NCBI GenBank assembly: GCA_028714075.1
Contig: JAQTMZ010000012.1
Span: forward strand, 1-51,238
DNA from: Gallionella sp.
GTDB taxonomy: Bacteria > Pseudomonadota > Gammaproteobacteria > Burkholderiales > Gallionellaceae
DNA length: 51,238 nucleotides
Direction of reading: 5' to 3'
Shown here piece after piece: positions 16,033 to 22,774 of this stretch. Position numbers and translations under genes: made by a program. Below the pieces are notes generated by a model. That model saw nothing but the letters and a program-made list of their open reading frames with translations, was not told the DNA's origin and searched no databases. Positions within the stretch are counted from its first letter, which is position 1. Each line of letters opens with the position of its first letter.

Positions 16033-16278
16033 TTACACGAGAGTTTTTCGCTCGGCGACGATTTTATCCACGACGTTGACGACATCCTGGATAGTCTTGA
16101 GTTCGACCCGCTCGTCGGGCAGTTTGATCTTTAACTCGTCTTCGAGGTTAAACATGAATTCGATCACCGACAACGAATCCAGTCCGAGGCTCTCCAGCTG
16201 CGTGTCGGGTTTCAGGTCTTCGAGTTTAAGGTCGAATTGATCGACCATCATGCGTTGAATGGTTGGCAAAGAGCTCAT
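16033..16278 (-). CDS. Acyl carrier protein
   Basis: 81 residues, acidic four-helix type. The phosphopantetheine attachment Ser is in LGLDSLSVIEFMFNLEDE (DSL motif, about residue 35), and the late IPDE-like IKLPDERVE is present. It carries acyl intermediates as thioesters. This is a specialised paralogue next to a FabF-like synthase rather than the acpP of the fab operon, since fabD and fabG are not adjacent. The chain it carries is unknown. Confidence 0.93.
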   Translation of the reverse strand: MSSLPTIQRMMVDQFDLKLEDLKPDTQLESLGLDSLSVIEFMFNLEDELKIKLPDERVELKTIQDVVNVVDKIVAERKTLV

Positions 16279-16337
16279 AAATTATATTTTGTAACTTGGA
16301 ATTCGGCCGCATTGTAACAGATTGTAACCAGGAGTTT

Positions 16338-17153
16338 TCAGGTGGTTGGGCCAGTTGCATGCGCCGCGCCGAAGAAGCGGATGGTCTCGGCGGCGACCTG
16401 CTCGCGGTCACTGTCCACGGTAATCATGTGGTAGCTGTTGTGCAGCAGGATGGTTTCCACGGTTTTGGAGCCGATGTTCCCGGCGATGAATCTGGCGTTG
16501 CGCAACGAGGCTACGTCATCTTCCACGGCATGGATGATCAGCACCGGTGCCGTAACGCGCGGCAAGGATTTTTTTACCGACCCGATCATGCGCTCCGCTT
16601 CCTGTATGGCCGGCAAATTGAGCTTTGAAGCGCCCACGATCGAAGAATCCTTGTGGCTCATTTCGCGTGCTATCCATTTGCGCAATTGGGGGTTCTTCAA
16701 GCCGAACGGCTCGCGTTCGCGGTAGCTGTAGACGTAGCGAAATGGCGAGTAATAGCCGATATATCGTAAAAAACGGTACCAGGGCATGCCCCAGCCGTCA
16801 TACCACAGGGTGGTGGAGAGCAGCGCCAAGGCTGCTACCTCGTCGCCCAGTTCGGCCGCAATGCTCAGCGACAGCACCGCGCCGATGCACAGCCCGCCGA
16901 GCGCCACGGTTTTATATTGCGGCCTGAGGGTGCGAAACTCGATTAATGCCTTGGCGTGCCAGTCTTCCCAATGCGTGACGGAGCGTGGCGTGTCGCCATG
17001 CTCAAAACCATAGCCGCGAATATGCGGCACATGCACGGTATATCCGGCCTGATGCAGCCGCTTGGCCAGCGGTTGCAACTCAGCCGGGCTGCTTTGCAGG
17101 CCGTGAAACAGCAGCACAGCGTGTTCCCCGCCGTCTAATCTAAGTGCGTCCAT
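16338..17153 (-). CDS. Alpha/beta hydrolase with a cysteine nucleophile
   Basis: 271 residues. The oxyanion segment FHGLQSSP follows strand 3. The nucleophile elbow reads GGLCIGAV (86-93), so Cys89 replaces the usual Ser of GxSxG. The acid is Asp212 or Asp213 in HAVEDDVAS, and the His is His242 in NSYHMITVD. The fold resembles carboxylesterase/monoglyceride lipase-like hydrolases. Cys nucleophiles are established in dienelactone hydrolase and PHA synthase, so activity as a hydrolase or acyltransferase is possible. Its position directly before the ACP and ketosynthase genes suggests action on acyl-ACP or an acylated product. Confidence 0.82.
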   Translation of the reverse strand: MDALRLDGGEHAVLLFHGLQSSPAELQPLAKRLHQAGYTVHVPHIRGYGFEHGDTPRSVTHWEDWHAKALIEFRTLRPQYKTVALGGLCIGAVLSLSIAAELGDEVAALALLSTTLWYDGWGMPWYRFLRYIGYYSPFRYVYSYREREPFGLKNPQLRKWIAREMSHKDSSIVGASKLNLPAIQEAERMIGSVKKSLPRVTAPVLIIHAVEDDVASLRNARFIAGNIGSKTVETILLHNSYHMITVDSDREQVAAETIRFFGAAHATGPTT

Positions 17154-17223
17154 ATAACCGAAGGTGTGAATTTAATTGCTGTTTGTAGAATGGTATTAAT
17201 GATGCTCATGCGGGCTTGCGCCA

Positions 17224-18678
17224 TCACATCAATATGACATCGTATTGTTCCTGCGTATATATCGTTTCCACTTGCATCGAAACGGGCTTGCCGATGAAGT
17301 CGGAGAGCTGCGCCAGCGCCTGCGATTCTTCTTCCAGAAATAAATCGATGACCTGCTGCGACGCCAGGATGCGGTATTCGCGCGCATTGAACTGACGCGC
17401 TTCGCGGACGATTTCGCGGAGAATCTCGTAGCATATGGTCTGCGCGGTTTTCACTTCGCCGCGTCCCTTGCAGGTCGGGCATGGCTCGCACAATACATGC
17501 GCCAAGCTCTCGCGGGTGCGCTTGCGGGTCATTTCCACCAGACCCAATGCGGAGAAGCCGTTCACGCTGATGCGCGTGTGGTCGCGCGCCAAGGCTTTCT
17601 TGAATTCTTCCAGCACGGCATCGCGGTGCTCCTGGGTGTCCATGTCGATGAAGTCGCAAATGATGATCCCGCCCAGATTGCGCAGGCGCAGTTGCCGCGC
17701 AATGACTTGCGTGGCTTCCAGGTTGTTCTTGAAAATGGTGTCGTCGAAATTGCGCAATCCGACGAAGCCGCCAGTGTTTACGTCGATGGTGGTCAGGGCT
17801 TCGGTCTGGTCGATAATGAGGTAGCCGCCGGATTTCAGGTCGACACGCTTCGACAGGGCGCGCTCAATCTCCTCTTCCACACCATACAGGTCGAACAGCG
17901 GGCGCGCGCCCGGATAGTGATCGAGGTGCGCAGTAGCGGTGGGGGTGTAGTCCTGTACGAAAGTTGCCATGCGCTGGTATGTTTCCCGCGAATCCACCAA
18001 GATGCGCGCGGTGTCCGGGTTGACGAAATCGCGCAACACCCGCAGGCTGATATCGAGCTCCTGGTACAGCAATTGCGGGGCGCTGGCGTTTTGTGCCGTG
18101 CTTTGCAAATTGCCCCACAGCTTGTCCAGATAGCCGATGTCGGCCAGAAAATCCGGCGTCTCGATTGTTTCGACTATGGTGCGGATGATGTAGCCGCCCT
18201 TGTGCTCCGGCGGTAATTCGGCTTGCAGTCTGGCGCGCAACGCGTCCCGCTGCTCCGCGCCCTCGATGCGTTGCGACACGCCGATGTGGTTTTCCTGCGG
18301 CAGGTAGACCAGCAGGCGCCCGGCGATGCTGATCTGGGTGGAGAGCCGCGCGCCCTTGCTGCCGATGGGTTCCTTGATGACTTGCACCAGCAGCGTCTGG
18401 CCTTCGAAGAGGATTTTTTCGATTGGTTTGGGGGTGTCGCCGTTGTTGCTGTTCCCCCAAATATCCGCCACATGCAGGAACGCCGAGCGTTCCAGGCCGA
18501 TGTCGATAAAGGCGGATTGCATGCCGGGCAGCACGCGGTTGACCTTGCCGAGATAGACGTTGCTGACGATGCCGCGGCTGCTGCCGCGCTCGATGTGCAG
18601 GTCTTGCACTACGCCGAGCTGCATCACCGCGACGCGCGTTTCCTGCGGGGTGACATTGATCAGGATTTCTTCACTCAT
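17224..18678 (-). CDS. rng: Ribonuclease G (RNase E/G family)
   Basis: 484 residues from ATG at 18678, close to the usual 489; a longer frame to 18735 would overlap maf. It starts MSEEILINVTPQETRVAV, then an S1 RNA-binding domain (SAFIDIGLERSAFLHVADIW). The catalytic DNase I-like part has DVNTGGFVG and IIICDFIDM, whose Asp residues bind Mg, and a zinc-link CEPCPTC. It lacks the long C-terminal scaffold of RNase E, so RNase G is the better name. It processes the 5' end of 16S rRNA and degrades some mRNAs. It follows maf by ten bases, a common pairing. Confidence 0.95.
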   Translation of the reverse strand: MSEEILINVTPQETRVAVMQLGVVQDLHIERGSSRGIVSNVYLGKVNRVLPGMQSAFIDIGLERSAFLHVADIWGNSNNGDTPKPIEKILFEGQTLLVQVIKEPIGSKGARLSTQISIAGRLLVYLPQENHIGVSQRIEGAEQRDALRARLQAELPPEHKGGYIIRTIVETIETPDFLADIGYLDKLWGNLQSTAQNASAPQLLYQELDISLRVLRDFVNPDTARILVDSRETYQRMATFVQDYTPTATAHLDHYPGARPLFDLYGVEEEIERALSKRVDLKSGGYLIIDQTEALTTIDVNTGGFVGLRNFDDTIFKNNLEATQVIARQLRLRNLGGIIICDFIDMDTQEHRDAVLEEFKKALARDHTRISVNGFSALGLVEMTRKRTRESLAHVLCEPCPTCKGRGEVKTAQTICYEILREIVREARQFNAREYRILASQQVIDLFLEEESQALAQLSDFIGKPVSMQVETIYTQEQYDVILM

Positions 18679-18688
18679 GCTCTTGGAC

Positions 18689-19309
18689 TCACGGCGTCTG
18701 GTGGCCGAAGTGTTGCAGCAACTGGGCAGTTTCAAACAGCGGCAGACCCATTACGCCGGAATAGCTGCCGGAAATATGTTCGATGAACGCGCCGGCCTGT
18801 CCCTGAATGGCATAACTGCCGGCCTTGCCAATATATTCGCGGGTGAGCAGGTAGCGGTGGATGCGTTCTTCGCTGAGCGGTGTGAAACGCACCGTGGAGG
18901 TGGACAGCGCGACCTCGGTTTTCTCGCCCATCGCGATGGCAACCGCGCTGAGTACCTGATGCTCCCGGCCGGAAAGCTGGCGCAGCATCGCGGCGGCCTG
19001 CTCGGCACTATCCGGCTTGCCGAAAATCTTGCCGTCCAGCGTAACCGTGGTATCGGCGGCCAATACCGGAAAAGGCGGCAGACTGCGCAGGCGCAACGAT
19101 TCCCAGCCTACGCGGGCTTTTTCCTGGCAGATACGCCGCACATAAATCTCCGCCGGCTCGCCCTGCTGCGGTGTTTCATCGACATCCTCGCTGCGGCGCG
19201 GGTCGGAGCGCAATAGCAGCATCTCGAAATTGATGCCGATCTGCTTGAGCAGTTCGCGGCGGCGCGGGCTTTGCGAAGCGAGGTAGATGCGTGGCTGAAT
19301 GATGCGCAT
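18689..19309 (-). CDS. maf: Maf-family nucleoside triphosphate pyrophosphatase
   Basis: 206 residues. It opens with IYLASQSPRRRELLKQIGI (the Maf signature SxSPRRxELL). It continues with the EIYVRRICQEKA segment, VLAADTTVTLDGKIFGKP and AGSYAIQGQAGAFIEHISGSYSGVMGLP, all diagnostic. The enzyme hydrolyses non-canonical or modified NTPs such as dTTP/UTP analogues to monophosphates, a house-cleaning role. The gene is followed after ten bases by rng and preceded by rlmH across a 146-base gap in which I see nothing definite. Confidence 0.95.
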   Translation of the reverse strand: MRIIQPRIYLASQSPRRRELLKQIGINFEMLLLRSDPRRSEDVDETPQQGEPAEIYVRRICQEKARVGWESLRLRSLPPFPVLAADTTVTLDGKIFGKPDSAEQAAAMLRQLSGREHQVLSAVAIAMGEKTEVALSTSTVRFTPLSEERIHRYLLTREYIGKAGSYAIQGQAGAFIEHISGSYSGVMGLPLFETAQLLQHFGHQTP

Positions 19310-19455
19310 AAATTCATTCTCTCAAAAAACAATTATCCGCATAGCCAGCGGGTTGGCACAGATAAATCGAATCTTGAATAATACATTCTTTACGCGCTTC
19401 TCCGCAGCAACTTTGGGCACGATACAGGGTATTCACTTTGCATGGACATGGAGCT

Positions 19456-19926
19456 TTATTCGCGATGGTAGGGGTGATTGTGCATCAGGCTATGCGCCCG
19501 ATACAACTGTTCCGCGAGCAAAACGCGCACGAAAGCATGTGGCAAGGTGAGCGACGACAGCGCCATTTGCCGCTGCGCCGTCTGTTTGACCGAATCGTGC
19601 AGGCCATCCGCGCCGCCGACGATAAATGCCACATCGCACCCTTCGCGCATCCAGTCCTGCATCTGCGCGGCGAGCTGCCTGGTGGTCGGCTGCATGCCGC
19701 GCTCGTCCAGCGCGATGCGCAAACAGTTTTGCGGAAGTGCGGCGAGAATGCGCTGCGCTTCCGCCTCCATGATTTGCGCCGTGGTCTTGCCGGTGCTGCG
19801 CGGCTCCGGCTTGATTTCCAGCAACTCGATTTTCGCCTCGCGCGGCATGCGCTTGGCGTATTCGTTGAAGCCCGCCGTGATCCAGTCCGGCATCTTGTGC
19901 CCGACCGATACGATAATGAGCTTCAT
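19456..19926 (-). CDS. rlmH: 23S rRNA pseudouridine-1915 N3-methyltransferase
   Basis: 156 residues, the normal length. It begins MKLIIVSVGHKMPDW and contains the SPOUT-fold cofactor knot VAFIVGGADGLHDSV and the C-terminal HAFVRVLLAEQLYRAHSLMHNHPYHRE, nearly invariant in RlmH. It methylates pseudouridine 1915 in helix 69 of assembled 70S ribosomes. The block rsfS-rlmH downstream of nadD is conserved in proteobacteria. Here a DUF559 gene has been inserted between rsfS and rlmH and overlaps the rlmH start by four bases. Confidence 0.97.
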   Translation of the reverse strand: MKLIIVSVGHKMPDWITAGFNEYAKRMPREAKIELLEIKPEPRSTGKTTAQIMEAEAQRILAALPQNCLRIALDERGMQPTTRQLAAQMQDWMREGCDVAFIVGGADGLHDSVKQTAQRQMALSSLTLPHAFVRVLLAEQLYRAHSLMHNHPYHRE

Positions 19927-20381
19927 ACTGGGGCACTCTGCGGAATCCGGCGCGCCAGATCGTCATAAACGCCTGCAATATTCTTCAGTACATCTTCGTT
20001 GGTATAACGGACAACCACAAGGCCGCGTGCATTCAGAGATTTGGTGCGTTCGAGATCGTAGGTGATCGTTTCACTATGCGTGTCGCCATCAATCTCGATG
20101 ACAAGGTGAAGCTCTGAACAGTAAAAATCAACGATGAAGTTGGCGATGGGTTTCTGGCGCAGGAATTTGTAGTGCACAAATTGCCGCATGCGCAGCACTT
20201 CGTACCACATTTTGGTTTCGGCTATGGTGGGGTTTTTACGGTTTGCGCGGGCGAGTGCGGTGAGTTTTTTGTTGTAGCGGAGAAACCCCAACCCCTCCCG
20301 GCCTCCCCTTGTCAGGGGAGGAGGCTCTGTGCTTCCCCCCTGACAAGGGGGGATTGAGGGGGGTTGGGGTTTTGCTTTCAT
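19923..20381 (-). CDS. DUF559 domain protein (Vsr/restriction-endonuclease-like fold)
   Basis: 152 residues from ATG at 20381. The recognisable part is the DUF559 core: KKLTALARANRKNPTIAETKMWYEVLR, FLRQKPIANFIVDFYCSELHLVIEIDGDTHS and a final VRYTNEDVLKNIAGV. The DFYC...EIDG...H residues match the nuclease-like active site of this family. Its cellular function is unknown. Residues about 5-33 (with PPLTRGGREGL) are encoded by a palindromic repeat (20284-20371), so the original start may have been just after it. It overlaps rlmH by four bases. Confidence 0.8.
   Translation of the reverse strand: MKAKPQPPSIPPCQGGSTEPPPLTRGGREGLGFLRYNKKLTALARANRKNPTIAETKMWYEVLRMRQFVHYKFLRQKPIANFIVDFYCSELHLVIEIDGDTHSETITYDLERTKSLNARGLVVVRYTNEDVLKNIAGVYDDLARRIPQSAPV
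20284..20371. repeat. G/C-rich double-hairpin element, copy 1
   Basis: The ends AACCCCAACCCC and GGGGTTGGGGTT are complementary. Inside are two hairpins that are inverted copies of each other, CTCCCCTTGTCAGGGGAG and a C-rich CCTGACAAGGGG form. The same organisation recurs at 22356-22437 and 29202-29275. This copy forms the N-terminal coding part of the DUF559 gene on the minus strand. Confidence 0.75.
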
Positions 20382-20436
20382 ATTTAAGCAAAACAATTCA
20401 ATGCAAATAGCCCTGCGTGTGATGGCAAATCCGGTT

Positions 20437-20805
20437 TCATGCCTTTTCTTTTGCCTTGGCCAACTTGGGCCGCGCCGCCTGCGCCTTGCTCCACAGCTCT
20501 TCGAGGTTGTAGTAATCGCGGATGGCGGGCTGCATGATGTGTACCAGCACTTCGCCCAGATCCACCAGAATCCACTCGCCGCTGTCTTCGCCTTCGCGAC
20601 CGTAGACATGCTCGCCCAGCCCTTTGAGTTTGGTTACCACATTGTCGGCGATAGCCTTGGTCTGCCTGGTGGAATTGGCGCTGGCGATGATCATGCGCTC
20701 GAACATCGAGCTGAGTTTGCTGGTGTCGATCACGGTGATGTCATTGGCCTTGATGTCTTCGAGTGCGGCAATAACGGCTTTGGTTTTTTTTTCAGTAGTT
20801 AGCAT
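20437..20805 (-). CDS. rsfS: Ribosomal silencing factor RsfS (Iojap family)
   Basis: 122 residues from ATG at 20805; the longer frame upstream is shared with nadD and is not used. The Iojap core is clear: IKANDITVIDTSKLSSMFERMIIASANSTRQTKAIADNV, then GEWILVDLGEVLVHIMQPAIRDYYNLEELW. It binds ribosomal protein uL14 and blocks 30S-50S joining in stationary phase or starvation. Its start lies 14 bases inside the 3' end of nadD, which suggests coupled translation. The last residues are Lys/Ala-rich. Confidence 0.96.
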   Translation of the reverse strand: MLTTEKKTKAVIAALEDIKANDITVIDTSKLSSMFERMIIASANSTRQTKAIADNVVTKLKGLGEHVYGREGEDSGEWILVDLGEVLVHIMQPAIRDYYNLEELWSKAQAARPKLAKAKEKA

Positions 20806-21457
20806 GGGTATATAAATGATGTTGATGAATGTAGTTTGCCACTGCGTTGGGCAGCAGGTAGCGTATGGTACGGTTTTCTGCCACGCGGCGGCGGATGTCG
20901 GTGGCGGAAATTTCCAGCTTGGGAATCGCCAGTTCGGCGATGCCCCCGGATGGATGCCGGGATAAATCATCCGCCATGCACAGGCGCTGCTGATAGTGCT
21001 GTTGCAGTTCCGCTGTCGCGCTGTGGATGCGCTCATCGATGGTAAAGCCGGGGCGGTAGCCTACCACGATGTGCGCCAGTTTAAACAATTGCTCCCATTC
21101 GTGCCAGGTGTGCAATTGCAGGAACGCATCGCCGCCCATCAGCAGGCACAGCGGTTGTGCCGCGCCCAGATCGGCGCGCAGTTCGCGCAGCGTGTCCACC
21201 GTATAGCACGGCGTGGTGCGCTTGACTTCGCGGTCATCCAGCATGAAAGCGGGCTGGTCGGCGATGGCCAGTTGCACCATCGCGCTGCGGTGCTGCGCGG
21301 ATACTTGCGGCGCACCGCGATGCGGCGGCGTTCCGGTCGGAATGAAACGGATTTGCCGCAGGTTCGCCAGTTCCAGCATTTCCTCGGCAAGCCTTAAATG
21401 CCCGTAATGAACCGGGTCGAATGTGCCGCCAAAAATACCTACCGGTTTGCTGTGCAT
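20792..21457 (-). CDS. nadD: Nicotinate-nucleotide adenylyltransferase
   Basis: 221 residues. The nucleotidyltransferase motif IFGGTFDPVHYGHLRLAEEM carries the HxGH histidines. RFIPTGTPPHR, LLMGGDAFLQLHTWHEW and ISATDIRRRVAENRTIRYLLP complete the NadD signature. It joins ATP and nicotinate mononucleotide to form deamido-NAD in NAD synthesis. It is three bases downstream of aceF and overlaps rsfS, so these genes are likely one transcript. Confidence 0.96.
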   Translation of the reverse strand: MHSKPVGIFGGTFDPVHYGHLRLAEEMLELANLRQIRFIPTGTPPHRGAPQVSAQHRSAMVQLAIADQPAFMLDDREVKRTTPCYTVDTLRELRADLGAAQPLCLLMGGDAFLQLHTWHEWEQLFKLAHIVVGYRPGFTIDERIHSATAELQQHYQQRLCMADDLSRHPSGGIAELAIPKLEISATDIRRRVAENRTIRYLLPNAVANYIHQHHLYTHANY

Positions 21458-21460
21458 GGG

Positions 21461-22759
21461 TTACAGGGCCAGACGGCGGATGTCCGCCAGAAGTTGTGCG
21501 AGATAAACGGTGAAGCGTGCGGCGGCTGCGCCGTCGATCACGCGATGGTCGTAGGACAGCGCCAGCGGCAGCATCAGGCGCGGCACGAGCTCGCCGTTCC
21601 GGTACACCGGCTTCAGGCATGATCTCGACACGCCGAGGATCGCCACTTCCGGCGCGTTGATGATCGGCGTGAACGCCGTGCCGCCGATGCCGCCGAGGCT
21701 GGAAATGGTGAAGCAGCCGCCCTGCATGTCGGCCGCCGCCAGCTTTTTGGCACGCGCCTTCGCGCTGATCTCGCCGAGTTCCTTGGCGAGCTGCACGATG
21801 CCTTTTTTGTCCACGTCGCGCAGCACCGGCACCATCAGGCCGTCCGGCGTATCCACCGCCACGCCGACGTGACAATATTTTTTCAGGATCAGGTTTTCGC
21901 CGCCGGCATCCAGCGAGGCGTTGAAGTCCGGAAAGTGCTGCAGGGCTTCCATCACCGCCCTGAGCAGGAACGCCAACGGAGTGATCTTGATGCCCTGTGG
22001 CGCATATTCCTCGCCCAACTGTTTGCGGAACGCCTCCATTTCGGTGATGTCGGCTTCATCGAATTGCGTGACATGCGGGATGCTCACCCAGTTGCGATGC
22101 AAATTCGCGCCGGAGATTTTCTGGATACGCGCCAGCGGTCTGGTTTCGATCGCGCCGAACTGGGCAAAATCTATTGCCGGCATTGCCGATACTTGCAGGC
22201 CGCCTGTTGCGCCGTGCGGCTGTGTGAGTATGGCCTTGACGAAATTCTGCACGTCATCTTTCGTCACGCGCCCCTTCTCGCCGCTGCCTTTGACCTGCGC
22301 CAAATCCACGCCGAGCTCGCGCGCGAAGCGGCGGATCGCGGGACTGGCATGGGCTAACCCCTCCCGGCCTCCCCTTGTCAGGGGAGGTGACGTGGCTCCC
22401 TCCCCTGACAAGGGGAGGGCTGGGGAGGGGTTTGGGGTTTGCGCAGCAGGCGCAGGCGATGCCGCAACTGATGCCGTTACCGCAGCAGCAGGCTGTATCG
22501 CAGGCACGCTCCCCGTATCGCCGCTTTCCAGCAACAAAATCACCGAGCCCTGCGACACCTTGTCGCCGACTTTGGCCTTTATTTCTTTTATCACGCCGGA
22601 GTAGGGCGACGGCACGTCTATCGCCGCTTTGTCGGTTTCCAGCGTAATCAGGCTGTCTTCCGCATTGACCGCATCGCCAACCTTGACCAGCACCTCGATG
22701 ACGCTCACGTCCTTGAAGTTGCCGATGTCCGGTACTGATATTTGTTTAAGCTCTGCCAC
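21461..22759 (-). CDS. aceF: Pyruvate dehydrogenase complex E2, dihydrolipoamide acetyltransferase
   Basis: 432 residues with a single lipoyl domain (1-80, lipoyl Lys43 in ETDKA), an Ala/Pro linker, a peripheral-subunit-binding domain (about 137-175, SPAIRRFARELGV...GRVTKDDV) and the catalytic domain ending SYDHRVIDGAAAARF with the active His and Asp. It transfers acetyl groups from lipoamide to CoA. Residues about 108-136 come from a palindromic element inserted in frame in the linker, a flexible place that tolerates extra residues. One lipoyl domain is fewer than in many proteobacterial E2 proteins. It follows aceE by 15 bases. Confidence 0.96.
   Translation of the reverse strand: MAELKQISVPDIGNFKDVSVIEVLVKVGDAVNAEDSLITLETDKAAIDVPSPYSGVIKEIKAKVGDKVSQGSVILLLESGDTGSVPAIQPAAAVTASVAASPAPAAQTPNPSPALPLSGEGATSPPLTRGGREGLAHASPAIRRFARELGVDLAQVKGSGEKGRVTKDDVQNFVKAILTQPHGATGGLQVSAMPAIDFAQFGAIETRPLARIQKISGANLHRNWVSIPHVTQFDEADITEMEAFRKQLGEEYAPQGIKITPLAFLLRAVMEALQHFPDFNASLDAGGENLILKKYCHVGVAVDTPDGLMVPVLRDVDKKGIVQLAKELGEISAKARAKKLAAADMQGGCFTISSLGGIGGTAFTPIINAPEVAILGVSRSCLKPVYRNGELVPRLMLPLALSYDHRVIDGAAAARFTVYLAQLLADIRRLAL
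22356..22437. repeat. G/C-rich double-hairpin element, copy 2, in frame within aceF
   Basis: AACCCCTCCCGGCCTCCCC opens the copy. Hairpin CTCCCCTTGTCAGGGGAG (22370-22387) and its inverted partner CTCCCCTGACAAGGGGAG (22400-22417) follow, then a closing GGGGAGGGG. The sense of aceF reads through it without a stop and yields a Pro/Gly/Ser-rich stretch that shares PPLTRGGREGL with the DUF559 protein. Confidence 0.8.
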
Positions 22760-22774
22760 GTAGTTTTCCTGATC

